NCBI GenBank assembly: GCA_035610365.1
Contig: CM069432.1
Span: 23,746,354-23,810,353, forward strand
DNA length: 64,000 nt
Direction: 5' to 3'
Origin: Aquatica leii
Taxonomy: Eukaryota; Arthropoda; Insecta; Coleoptera; Lampyridae
Shown here piece after piece: positions 1 through 10,875 of the stretch. The position numbers and the translations under genes are program-made. Position 1 is the stretch's first letter; each line of letters begins with the position of its first letter. The notes under the pieces are model-generated. The model was not told the origin of the DNA and searched no databases. It saw only the letters and a program-made list of their open reading frames with translations.

Positions 1-1743
1 TTTGTACATGTGCCAAAACAGAAACCGCGGAAGTGGGAAAAAAGGCTGGTTTACTTGTTGGATACTCTGGAAATGATGGCTACAAGATATGGATAAAATC
101 TCAAAATAAAGTGGTGTTGAGCCGTGACATCATTTGCAAACAAGAAATTGTGCTATCGAAGTCAATACAGCTGTCCGTTTCTCAACCGAAAAGCAGCCAA
201 GAGCAGTCATCAGTGTCAGAGGAAACTTTTGAAGAAGCTGTTAGTGAGGAGGAAGTCAACGAAATAGATGATGAGAAAGAAAACGAGAGGAGGAAGCACA
301 GAGAGAGAAGAAAACCAGCTTATTTAAATGATTATGTATTTTTTGCCGATAATGCTGTGCCTTTTTCATATGTTTCAGCTATGAATTCCAGTGATGCTGC
401 GCAGTGGATGTAAGCCATGAATGAGGAACTAGCCTCATTAAAAGAAAACAAAACGTGGGATTTGGTAAATAAGCCATCAAATGCAAAATTAATAGAAAAT
501 CGGTGGGTGCTGCGTATTAAACCAAAAGGTGATGGTTTGGAAGAACGGTTTAAGGTCAGACTATTTGTTAAGGGCTATTTGCAGACACCTGTGACACGAT
601 TTGACACAGTCAAGACAGTATTAAGTGTTGAGGCATTAAAAAATTTGCATCTTGCACAATTTGATGTGAAAACTGCATTCTTATATGGTGACCTAGATGA
701 ACTAGTGTATATGCAACAGCCTTAAAGATTTGACGATGGAAGTGGAAGGGTGTGTAAATTAAATCGCAGTTTATATGGATTGAAGCAGTCTCTAAAATGC
801 TGGAATAAACGTTTCGTAAGTTTAATGACCAAACTTTCCTTTGTAAAAAGCACAGCTGATCCATGTTTATTTATAAAAACAAAAAATTCTAAAGTTTTAT
901 TAGTAGCATTGTATGTCGACGATGGACTCGTCGCAGATACGGATAATTTAGAAATAGGACATTATTTAGATGAATTGCAAAAGGAAAATAACCTTTGGTG
1001 CTGACTAGAAGATGGTTTGGTTTTTATACCGCAGGGCGAGTATACTTGCAAGGTCCTAGAGAAATTCAAAATGCAAGATGCAAATACAGTTGTGACTCCA
1101 TGTGAAGCAGGTAGTGACGATGTCAAGAATGACTTAGAGATAGATAGTCAGATACCTAATCGTAAAGCCGTCGGAAGTCTCATGTACTTGTCAATTGCTA
1201 CTAGACCTGATATAACGTACGCTGTGAGCATGGTTTCCGAAGCTCTGGCCAATCCTAAAGCCTTGAACTGGCGAGCTGTGAAAAGGATTTTTCGTTACCT
1301 CAAGGGAACGCCTCATCATGGGCTTTTGTATGACGCAAATCAAAGAGCCGAAGGATTAAAAACCTATAGCAATGCGGACTATGCAGGTGACGTCAGTACG
1401 AGACGCTCTAGGAGTGACATGGTATGCAAGTTTAGTGGCGGTGCCATTACATGGATGAGCCGAAAGCAGAACTGTGTTGTCCTCTCCACAACCGAAGCTG
1501 AGTATTTAGCGGCAAGCGAGGGGGTGAAGGAAGCCATATGGGTAAAAATACTTTTAGCAGAAATTACTGAAATTCAGGAAACACCTACGCTCCTGATTGA
1601 CAATGCTAGTGCAAACAAATTGGTAAAGAACCTAGAATTTCAGAGAGATCGAAACACATCGATATAAAGCATCACTTCATAAAGGAGCAATACAACAACG
1701 GTGAAGTTTATGTAGAACCTTTTATGTCGTCGGTAATAAGTAA
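1..1743 (+). pseudogene. Copia (Ty1) retrotransposon pol remnant: integrase C-terminus, RT, RNase H
   Basis: Reading frames at 33-413, 417-725, 750-1004 and 1017-1667 are collinear pieces of one Copia polyprotein. The first has the integrase tail motif LVGYSGNDGYKIW and an SRD motif, then an acidic linker. The second begins the RT (NKTWDLVNKP). The third has YGLKQS and the catalytic box YVDD (LYVDDGLVA). The fourth has the end of RT (MYLSIATRPDITYAVS) and RNase H, ending TEAEYLAASEG. In-frame stops at 411, 723 and 1002 break it. A +1 shift near 1645 moves the C-terminus to another frame, where IKHHFIKEQ is readable. The 5' half lies outside the window and no LTR was recognised. A dead copy; the family is certain, the lineage is not. 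Confidence 0.9.
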
Positions 1744-1749
1744 ATCAAA

Positions 1750-2363
1750 ATAGTTTTTTAGTGTTATAGCATTCGGCACATAATCTGTAAGACCAAGTTT
1801 CGCGGTAACTATGTTGCCGGCTTTGGTTTACTAAACCATTTCATTCCCGACTTGGCCACAAATTCTTCGCTACTTTCTGCTACATCACCTTCAAGTTCAC
1901 CTACTTTTGCATCACTATCTTCTTCGACTTTTTCCTCCAATTTGTCTTCTGATTCGTATACATTTTCTTTTGGAACAAAATCTGGATCTTCTTCATCTAC
2001 GTCAGTATACTCACTCAAATTACTAGAGTCATTAAAATTTTCATCTATTCTCTTTAACTCTGCTTCTGTATAAACCTTGAATCTTTTTTTATTGCTCATT
2101 TTGAATTTGCAAAACATTATCTGAAACAAAGAAAATTATGTTATAGTCACACTAATTCCGAATGGGGGGACGTTGTGACCCACTCACATTTCTATTACAT
2201 ACAAGTTTTCAGGCACATAATCCTGAATTCGTATTCAAGTAAATATAACCTCACACTATAATTGATACAGGGCAGGGTAGCCAATAGTTTTTATAACAAA
2301 AAATATACCAAAAATATTGGACCTAGGGTCCACAGTGTCCCCCATTCGGAATTTAAGGGTTAA
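1750..2363 (-). mobile_element. piggyBac-like element, truncated, with one terminus
   Basis: The right end reads, on the minus strand, TTAA then CCC at 2363-2357 followed by CTTAAATTCCGAATGGGGG, the usual piggyBac layout of a TTAA target and a CCC-starting inverted repeat. A related inverted copy of the CCGAATGGGGG block lies inside the element at 2157-2180. The coding part on the same strand (1809-2129) matches a piggyBac N-terminus. The left terminus and most of the transposase are missing; the Copia remnant ends close by. Confidence 0.6.
1809..2129 (-). pseudogene. piggyBac-like transposase, N-terminal fragment
   Basis: A 106-codon fragment rich in Asp, Glu and Ser (DVDEEDPDFVP) that ends in a SGMKWFSKP-like motif. 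piggyBac transposases commonly start with such an acidic segment before the DDE core, and a piggyBac-type terminus lies about 230 bp upstream of its start. No DDE residues remain because the frame stops at 1809. The alternative is an unrelated acidic protein; the neighbouring TTAA/CCC terminus favours the transposon reading. Confidence 0.5.
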
Positions 2364-2549
2364 GAATTATGTGACTTATGTGACCTTATTTCCGATTTTT
2401 ATTTTTGTACTACTATTTTGTATATATCTTCTTCTTCTTTCAATGCATATCCATTCAAATAATTCACGTTGTTTGCCGACGCGTCTCGGAATTTCTTCGT
2501 TTGTATATATAACCGCATTTATTAGATTCACTTAGATATTTGTTTTGCC

Positions 2550-3450
2550 TAAGCTTTTTCAAAGTTTAGTCAGCGGAATGCTGTCATATGCTTTTTGTAG
2601 ATCAACATAGAGCAAGTGTACTTCCTGGTTGACTGCAATTTTTGTTTCTATTAACTTAGTTACTCAAAGTAGGTGGTCTAATGTTGATTGGCCTGCTCTG
2701 AAACCAGCTTGCTCTTCGGCTTCCATCTCGTGGTATCCGTTTTCAATTTTGATTTTTTAGTATTTTTCCATATATTCTGCTGACAGAGCTGGTAACAGCG
2801 ATTCCTCGGTAATTGCCGCAATTTTCTTCCTTTTTTATGTATGGTACCTATTAAGAGGTTTTTCAGTCTTCTCGTATTTCTGCCTCATTTGCGCATTGTT
2901 CCCGAGGCGTTCGTATAATTTGTCTGCACCATGTTTTACTAGTTCCGCCGGTATATATCCTGGTCCAATCGCCCTTTCATTTTTTAAGATAGTACATATT
3001 TGTTTAACTACTTTTAGAGTAATTCTTATTGGTTAGCTTATAATATTTATGTTGCTTTGGGTTATATATTTTAAGTATTTAGAATATTTTTGTCTTTTAT
3101 CTTCTATTTCTTTTTGTATATTTTCATCCCACTAATAAGGCTTTCGCTGTTTTCTATCTCGTTGGTATCGTCCCAGAGCTTCATTTGCTGCTGCATGTAT
3201 TCATTCCTTTATGCCCTCATAGTGTTCTTCTGTATTATTAAGATCTATTTTTTTCAGTTTTTCATTTAACTTCTGTCTATATAGGTTCTTAGTACTTCTG
3301 TGATCCAAGGAAGTTAGATTATATTTTCCTGTGCTGTGGGGTTTTCTTTGTTTCCTTGTATTTCTTCATCTTTCCTTCTGTTTATGAATGCTATTTTTGT
3401 TCTAAGTAGGTGGTTGTCACTACTACAACTCGCACCTCTACATACTTTTT
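2550..3450 (-). pseudogene. RTE-like LINE fragment (endonuclease tail to RT)
   Basis: No long frame survives, but minus-strand translation gives RT signatures: LLYVDLQKAYDSIPL near 2560-2640 and EEQAGFRAG near 2690-2740. The 3100-3450 part resembles, in order and wording, the endonuclease-RT linker of the better preserved RTE-like LINE at 21794-24127. It is an older copy of that family or a close relative, heavily mutated, with no intact 3' tail seen. Confidence 0.7.
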
Positions 3451-3879
3451 ATTCGTCTTTATAATTGATGCAGATAACTTGATCTCAAGTAGAAAATAAA
3501 AACGCAAAACCATTTAAATTTAACGAATCAATAAAAAATGGTCAAGAATCAATAAATAAAAATGTGGTAGAAAATCCTTAGAAAATGGTTAGGTTAAAAA
3601 ACCTTGATACGATTTTGTATATTTTGTTTCATTGTTTTGCCATTGCAACAAATATATTCATGGTTATACTTCGATTTGTTTACCTTACGTGTTTGTCAAA
3701 TGAAAACGGGCACCTGTATGTTAGCGTTTTCTAACTAAATTATAATTGACACATTAAAATCCAAATCCTATTAATTACCCATCTACTCTGCAAAGTTCTG
3801 AGCTGCCGCTGCTTTTTTTGAAGTGATTATATTATTAGTAAGTAATCGCACTTCAGTGCAGGATACGTTTAACAGTAAC
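3451..3879. other. Non-coding stretch with a diverged dispersed repeat
   Basis: No gene is seen. About 3655-3760 resembles 10460-10600: both contain a GTTATACTT block, then GTGTTTGTCA, ATG, AAACGG and CTGTA at similar spacing, followed by ATTATAAT. This could be a pair of old LTR-like or MITE-like sequences next to the two decayed Gypsy bodies, but the identity is too low to define ends by eye. Confidence 0.35.
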
Positions 3880-4500
3880 AAATGCAAGAAAAACTGTCCA
3901 AAAATTCTCAGAATTTTGAAGAAAATTCTAGGAAAATAGAAGACATACGAACTAGCGTTAGATACAAATAAAGGCTTTTGAAGTTATTGTAGAAAACTAG
4001 TTACTGTTTGAGAAGAAATGCAAACAGAAATTAGAAAAACATTCAAGAACCATAGAAGACAAACTAAAACAAAAATTGCATCTGCTTAAAGAAAAACTTA
4101 ATAAAATTAATTGTCACGGTAAAGGAAGCGTCACAAGCGAAGAGTTATTAAAGATTCATCGAAGAAAAAAAAGAATAACAAGTTTAAGGTTGTACCTCTA
4201 AATTTTGATGGTAAAGTTCCATGATTAATCTACTACAAACAGTTTGAAGCCATAGCTATACTTAATGGTTAAAGCATGAGATACAAAGATGCTCATCTTC
4301 AACAAAAGATTTCAGATGTTTGAGGCTGATATCGCCAGTTTGAAACAGCAAAACATGTGTCTCATCGAGGCAGCCATCACCTCTGCTGTGCTGCAAAAAT
4401 AACCGCGCAGACACAAGAAAACATCGAGGAAATAGTACGACGTGTGTTCCATAAACAAGTAACTCGCGGACAAGGGTTGACTTGCTAGATCTGCAAGTAA
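3880..4500 (+). pseudogene. Gypsy gag remnant (macrodomain-Gypsy family, copy 1)
   Basis: Forward translation in broken frames gives KLSKNSQNFEENSRKIED, then LNCHGKGSVTSEELL, FKVVPLNFDGKVP and YYKQFEA, then FEADIASL and a Gln/Glu-rich tail. These match, in the same order, the gag of the LTR element at 46324-51133 (ENSRKMEE repeats, LNCHSEGSVTSEDL, KVVPPNFDGKVPWSTYYKQF). It is therefore a second, older copy of that family on the opposite strand. Stops and indels are frequent. No upstream LTR was recognised. Confidence 0.75.
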
Positions 4501-4569
4501 GTAGGTCGCGTACAACGACGCTGTCTAAATAAAAGCCAGGAAAACTATTACTATTACTAACTATTACCA

Positions 4570-6060
4570 GTATGACCCACTGGTGGTCCACGCTGTCTTA
4601 AACGTGTTAAGTTATCCAAGAGAAAATGAAAAATTTGTTTTAGATATCGAAGCAAGTAATCTGGCCAAAAATGCAGTCCTTTCACAGATGCAAAATGACC
4701 AGACCAAACTAGAAAGGAATTAATTCGCGACTAGAAGATAATTAATAGTAGCTGTCAAATTTGTATAGCAATTTTCTAAATAATTGTATAAAAGCAAATT
4801 TTTACTAAGCAGTCATTAAAACGTTGATGACATATCATGTCCGGCAGAGTGTTGCCATTGTTCACCACTACAAGATCGAGTGTCTCGGAAGAACCGCTAT
4901 AGTTAATGACAAATGGGAACCTGAGTACTTGCGTCGTGAACAAGAAAATGATCCCAAATTAAGACTACTTTTGAACTAGTAATCAAACGGTTGACGACCA
5001 ACCTAGGGAAGAAGTGGTTTTGGGCAGAAATCAAAGCATACTGGGCGCAATAGAAATTTTTGAGAGTGAAAAGCGTGTTTCTTAAGCGGTTTTTAGAGAG
5101 TATCATGAGCATGGAAAACAGACTGCATCAAGGGAACATTTTGCGTGAAGTAGACAAAAAACATTTTATTGGGTGAACTACAAAAAGGATGTCGTGAAGT
5201 AGTGCCATAAATGCACGGTCTGCGCATTAGGGAATGGTCCATTAAAAAACGCAAAGTTTTTTAAGAAGAGTCGCGACATCGGAAGACCGTTCCCAAAATC
5301 TGATTTAGAAAATAAATACGTCTTGGTTGTCATGGATTACTTCACAAAATAGACGAATGCTGATGCCATACCAAATCAGAAGGCAGCAACAGTCGCAAAC
5401 GTTTTAGTATATAAGTTTTTTGCCGGTTTCGTGTTCCTTTGGAATTACATTAGGACCAAGGCCGTAACTTGGAATCTGCTTTATTTTAAGATGCAGACTA
5501 ATAAGAATTAAGAAGACTAGAACAACGCTTTTTCACCTTTAGCCTGATGGCATGGTTGAACGGGTAAATCGAACAATTGGAAAGAACATCAAAAGCATTG
5601 AAAACAGTACTTATACCTATTTTTAATGGTATATTGAACATCCGTTTACGAAAACACGAACCAAACACTATCTTGTGCCATGCCTTTGCTGCAAAATACG
5701 AGTGCCATGCGACCGACCTGCAATTTGGACGAACACCGAAAAAAGAAATTGCTAAAAATACTATGTCAGCAAGTTGATAAAGAAGTTAGACGAAGTATAT
5801 GAAGCGGTTTGGAAAAACACAAAAATTGTCAGCTACATAATGAAGACTAAATATGACGTCAAAACACAAAACGGTGGGGTTTAACCGGTCGACATAGTGT
5901 GGTTATATAATCTTCAAAGAATACGTGGTTTGTCGCCAAAGTTGAATTAGCAATGTATACTGTATCAAAGAAACAAAAGTGATCCACATCAATCGTCTAG
6001 TCCCATTTGCTAACGATAGCAATCTAAACCTAGGTCCAAATCAGTGTAATAATAAACAGA
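4570..6060 (+). pseudogene. Gypsy pol remnant: RNase H and integrase (macrodomain-Gypsy copy 1)
   Basis: About 4610-4720 reads as the RNase H start (EKFVLDIEASNLAKNAVLSQ). About 5160-5780 reads as integrase: a CHKCTVC zinc-binding end, YVLVVMDYFTK around the first catalytic Asp, and PDGMVERVNRTIGK with the catalytic Glu. About 5870-6010 gives the chromodomain-like tail VDIVWLY, LSPKL and HINRLVPFA. Reverse transcriptase motifs are missing between gag and RNase H, so an internal deletion has occurred. Many stops; dead. It fixes the order gag, RNase H, integrase, macrodomain for this family. Confidence 0.8.
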
Positions 6061-6084
6061 ACCAGGAATCAAATGAATGAAATA

Positions 6085-6640
6085 GACTTCGATAAGTTTA
6101 TAAGCATGTACGGGCTTCTGAAAAGGCTAGATTTAGATTTACGACCGAGGAGAAACAAAACTTGTTCTAAGCACATTGCGCGAGTAAAGATCTTGAAATG
6201 TTTAGAGGGGATGCAGTAGTATTTAAAAAGAGGTTTTTTACAGTTAGTTAAATTACAAAGACAGCAACCGGCGGTCGACAAAATCTTAAAATTACGTGAT
6301 GAATTGATGATTGATGCTTCATTTTTTATCTGGTCACCAAGAAATACTCACGAGCAAAGCGAGAATTTATGGCGGGCATTATGGAATCTCAAAAAAAAAA
6401 AATAATTTCGATAACATTAAGAAATTGGCAGTACCCAAGCTTAGTTGCGGCTTGGATCAACTGAATTGGAGGACAGCTCGAAATATGTCAGAGGTCGTTT
6501 TCCGAGAAACAAGCGTCTAAGTGTTTGTCTGCAGTTACCATCCAAGTAGGCCAAAAACAGTTCATTGGCTGTTATGTCTATAGACAAGAAGTTGCCGCAA
6601 TATAGAGAGCTGCCGTTATCGCCACGGCCCATTCTAGCTG
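6085..6640 (+). pseudogene. Macrodomain (TARG1/OARD1-like) remnant in Gypsy copy 1
   Basis: Forward frames read AHCASKDLEMFRG, AVVFKKRF, LQRQQPAVDKIL and DGRFVFYLVTKKYSR, then after shifts KKLAVPKLSCGLDQLNWRT and EVVFRETS. The same blocks in the same order make up the intact 152-codon ORF at 46896-47354. The family is the OARD1/TARG1 class of macrodomain ADP-ribosylhydrolases, recognised by AHCVSEDL, FYLITK and GCGLD. The remnant continues past the domain into a tail that also matches the other copy (to about 6640). It lies directly downstream of the integrase, where env would sit. Frameshifted, with a Gly to Ser change in GCGLD. Confidence 0.8.
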
Positions 6641-6659
6641 TACTGCGTCCGGTTTTCTG

Positions 6660-7010
6660 TTTTAGGATAGAACAGTCTTATGCAGAAAGCATTAAAACGT
6701 CTTAAAGTCTTGTGATAATTTAAGGCAATTACCGAAAAAGACAAAATGTTCTAATCCCAGTTAAAATAAGAATATAAAAGTAATTGCTGAAAGTTGCACG
6801 TTAGTCACTCAGAATTTGGCAGTGTAAATAAATAAATGCAAAGTAAGTGAAGAATAAAAACGAATCTTATCAGCAAAAAATGTTTATAAATCTCTAATGA
6901 TAGTCATATTTAAATTACTTGTAAATTGTTTTTCTTTAATATCGTTAGCTATACATTTTATGTTGTTTAGGTGTAATACAAATTAGTTACATTCAGAATA
7001 ATTGATAGTA
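6660..7010 (+). repeat. Probable decayed 3' LTR of macrodomain-Gypsy copy 1
   Basis: After the macrodomain tail, GTTTTCTGTTTTAGGATAGA parallels the sequence before the LTR of the younger copy. Later, CAGTGTAAATAAATAAATG followed by AAGTAAGTGAAGA resembles the R/U5 part of the younger LTR. Ends cannot be placed by eye. Confidence 0.35.
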
Positions 7011-8799
7011 GTGGAAATAGTTAAAAATAAATTAAGTTTTAAAATTTGTTACAATATCAAGTATTGGTGAGACAGAACCGCTCATTGAGCTCTTATATGA
7101 TCACGTGATACAATATTTTGGAATTTTTTGGTTTTAACGCATTGCAAATAAATTCGTCGAATTAAAATAGTCTATAGTACCCAACGTACTTTTTAATGTA
7201 TTTAACTTTATTGCAAATACTGATAGAATTAGAGATGAGAAATGGTTAAAATTAATTATTGATTAAGCACTTTTGCAAAGTTAGTCGGATGTGAATAAAC
7301 TGACCATAGTTCAATTGCATCTTGTTAGATTTACTGTAAATAAATATAACAACGCAAATTTTTCAAATTGGGTAAAACTTCTATAGAGATTTAGACAAAT
7401 TTATATAAAATCATCGACAACCGCAAAATATTATCGGGTTTAATCAGTTTAATCGTAAGGATTCATTACTCACGAGAGGAACTGTGAAAGGATGGTACGT
7501 ACTTAGTCCAAGCGACAGCTCGGAACACTTTCGAGAGAGAGAGAGAGAGCAGTAGATGGTACGCAGTATGCTAATTATAAGATAATTAAAAAAGCGGCAA
7601 AACGGTAAAAATACTCACTACATATTCCGTTTACATTTGCCAAACAGCGAAGAATAACAAAATGCAAAACACAATTATAACAACAAATGAATCTATTTCA
7701 ACAAAAAGTAAGAGGTTAAAAACAATTTAGAACTATAGCAGGTACATAGCAATTAATAGTTCGTCAACAAATATCACAGTTAATAGTAATGGTGCAGGCC
7801 CCTTAGATTAGGCAACATTTCGTACACATAAACAAATCTATTGGTCTGACATTACACTCAAAATAAATTCAAGTTGGTGAATAGAACACATAATGATAAA
7901 TATCGCGAGCTTAATCAAAACAAAGCGAACCGTTTAATTTATTAATGCAAAAAAGTTTTATACTTAGTTGTGACAACAAGCGTAATATGTGCGTTCAGTC
8001 GTGCGTGCATGCAACTGACAAAGTAAAAAAAAATTAAATAAGAAACAAGGTATTTATAGTTATGTGTTACAGAATATGCAATTAGCTAATAGCACATCTA
8101 ACATAAATTTCCTAAAATTATTGATAATTAAACTATTACATATATACACCGTTACCATAAATAAATGACTCAGTTTTATACAATATGTTAGTGCAGTGCG
8201 CTAAACTTCCCAAAATTAGTGTATATTTTTTAGTAGGTGTGCTTACCAATTTGGTCGTAATGCTGTTCTAATATAGGTTTGTAGAATACGCTTCCGGAAT
8301 AATTTTTAATTATCCATGGGTGCCGTATTAATTGTTTATAAGAAATTTTCAAAATGAAAGAACAGGTAACTAAAGTTAAAGGAACACGTGCTGGTAATCC
8401 AAGTTAAAAAAAAACACATGCAGGAAACCAAGCTGCTAATGATAAAATAAAAAAATCAAATTAAAATGAAAATACATTCTTACCCCAACACATTTCTCAC
8501 AACGACCACTTCCTAAACCGCAATTTTTTATTTAAAATTAGTGTGAATGATGTGTGATACATAAAAATGTGGAAATTCACGGACTTGACAATAACACATA
8601 CCTGTGACTTTCTTAACGTACAAAATAAAAGTGACGTTATTGGTTTCCGGTATGTACGATGACGTATCATAGGGCAAGATCTATTAACAGTATAAAAATA
8701 TTCTGTTTTCACTACAATCCTAAATACTAAGCCAACAGTAAGAAAAATACAAACTGAATATAAAATTAGATTTTTTAATTGTAATGATTGGAGTCACCA
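7011..8799. other. AT-rich non-coding stretch
   Basis: No gene, RNA or element end could be supported. It contains a (GA)n run at 7533-7549 and several A-rich tracts. The short frame at 8497-8712 has no family features. It may include the unrecognised 5' LTR and leader of the decayed Gypsy that starts near 8800. Confidence 0.5.
7533..7549. repeat. (GA)n microsatellite
   Basis: An uninterrupted GA-dinucleotide run of about 17 bases. Confidence 0.9.
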
Positions 8800-10875
8800 A
8801 AACAAAATGTTTAAAACCAGAAGCAACGCCACGTTTTAAATGCAGAAAAAGTGGTCATATAAATGAAACTTGCACTTGTACGCGTTCGGCAAAAACAACG
8901 ATACACTCGAAAGTTTTTTTGCAGTGGTTAAGTTAAAGGTTACACACCTAAATCAATGTTATATACGCGTAGTCACGTTTGCACAATGACATCAAAACAA
9001 AGTTTTGCACGTTACAGAAACTTTGGTTATTTTTGAAGGTAGAAGAATAAACTGTTTGTATAAGTTTAAGAAAGAGTAAGAATAAATAAAGTTTATCTTA
9101 ATGAGCTTGTATTCGATGTGTTGCCAGACGACGCCCAAAACAGCAATGTGATGTAGAATTGTAGAAGAAAGATTTACTATTTGAAGGTATAATTAAGGTA
9201 CCTAAACAAGCAAAACAGTAATTCCTCAAAAATAGTGGTGTTGACCAACGCCGTAACAGATAACACTAAGGTTGCATTCCAATGATCGATATGGAAGATG
9301 TTTCTAAATTTACACAATTAAGAAAATGCAAATTCTAAAAAAAACAAGGCAATTGTAACCAGAACGCTTATTACAAAAAATATGTTACATATCGGTCGCG
9401 ATGTCGATGCAGATGTTAAGCCAGAGTTGACTGCACTTTTCAACGAGCATAAACTGTGTTTTGTCTTCTTCTTCTTTTCGAAAGCCTAGAGGCTTGTTAT
9501 ACCGTGTATTGCTTTTCTTGGGACGCTGAAGACCATCTGTCCTTCCATCGTTTTGGAGGTCTTTCTGGTGGTTGTTTGAATGCTGGTCTTTAGTTTCTGG
9601 CAGTTTTTGTAAGCCGGTTATTATCCATTCTGGATACGTGTTCATTCCGGAACCTTCTGCGAGCGCGTGTTCATCTTACGACATCCTCCACGTTGCACTC
9701 TTTACGGATGTCCTCGCTTCTTTTCAGATCTCTAATCGTGTTTCTGTGTCTTGTATTTGAAGTAAATGTATTGAGATTTAATGCTTTAATTAATATGGAT
9801 ATTAAAGATACCGGAGTTACCGGATAAAGTTAGTATTATGGAAACAGAAACCGTTAGTAAACTCACTCAAGAGTGACAAAATAACGGAATCCTTGTAGAC
9901 ATCAATAGCTGTTACTTTAGTATTGTGTTATTAGTACAGTGAGTCGCGCTTTATTGTAGATTACGCACGTTTTAACTTGCAGACGAAAACAGAAACCTAT
10001 CCAATTGCTACAGAAAACGTGCAGTTTGAGTTTCTTAGCAAGTGTAAATTGTTTACTACGTTAGACAATGGATATTTACAAGTTCCATTAATTGAGGAAG
10101 CATAATTAAAAATTGTCGATTGCTGGAATATGGTCTGTTTAAAAAGAAAATAGTCATGTGTTATAACATTGGGCTAACATGTTACACTGTTCAAAACAAG
10201 TTTTGATAAACTCAAAGAAGCAGAACTTTAAAGTTATGGAAGTGCCATTTTCATTATTTCTGCAATCATCATGTTTTTTTGCTGTATTCACCAACGTTAA
10301 CTTATTGAATGTTATTTTTTGCTGCTTATGTGTACGAGGTGTTGCCTAATTTAAGAGTTTTGAATTATTAGCTGTAACTATGATATTTCTGGACAAACCT
10401 TTAGTTGTTATATATTTCTTATTCTATTTGGTTTTATTCTCTTATATTATTGCTAAAATAAATATAGTCGTTGTTATACTTGTATTCTTTGAATTGATTA
10501 CCGTTAGTGTTTGTCAGATGTAAACGGAAATCTGTAGTATATATTTTTCCTGTTTTGGCGCTCTTTTAATTACATTATAATCGGCCAATCAAAAATCAAG
10601 CTAAGTCTTATCAGCTATTCTTTAAAATTGCTACTGGCAAAAGCATAAACAAACTGAAAAAAAATTTATTAGTTTAAAACTTTACGTATATACTAACTGT
10701 CAGGCGATTGTGTATCTAAATACATAGAAAAAAATTCACAAGTTACAATACGGTTCTAAACAATTCAAAAGTTTGATTTGGAAATAAAGTATAGAAGAGG
10801 AGAGAATAGAAAACATAGAGCACCGGTCTTAGGAGCGAGCAACACACGATCTATTTTAAACGTATTACGAGATGA
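8800..10875 (+). pseudogene. Second decayed Gypsy element, 5' part: gag knuckle, pre-RT, RT, RNase H
   Basis: FKCRKSGHINETC near 8835-8875 is a retroviral-type zinc knuckle with its first Cys lost. MLHIGRDVDADVKPELTALF near 9385 is the segment before RT. After an inserted LINE fragment (9459-9775) the frame resumes, and 9940-10090 reads RFIVDYARFN, KLFTTLDNGYLQVPLIEEA, the RT fingers/palm motifs. The catalytic box is lost. 10766-10875 reads FDLEIKYRRGENRKHRAP, the end of RNase H. The integrase resumes at 13771 beyond a pogo-like insertion. Nothing here can make protein. Confidence 0.75.
9459..9775 (-). mobile_element. 3' end of an RTE-type LINE inserted in Gypsy
   Basis: The minus strand reads an RTE-type C-terminal tail (NEHVSRMDNNRL, then RPPKRWKDRW) and ends, at the low-coordinate side, in a GAAGAAGAAG 3' tail (CTTCTTCTTCTT at 9467-9478). 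It interrupts Gypsy pol between the pre-RT segment and RT; Gypsy reading continues on both sides. A 5'-truncated LINE insertion is the simplest explanation. Confidence 0.65.

Noticed and set aside
2317..2535. 72-codon ORF starting inside the piggyBac terminus
   Set aside because: It begins in a transposon end and has no motif or upstream signal.
4262..4591. Minus-strand ORF of 109 codons
   Set aside because: The plus strand here reads as gag that matches the younger copy; the minus frame is a shadow.
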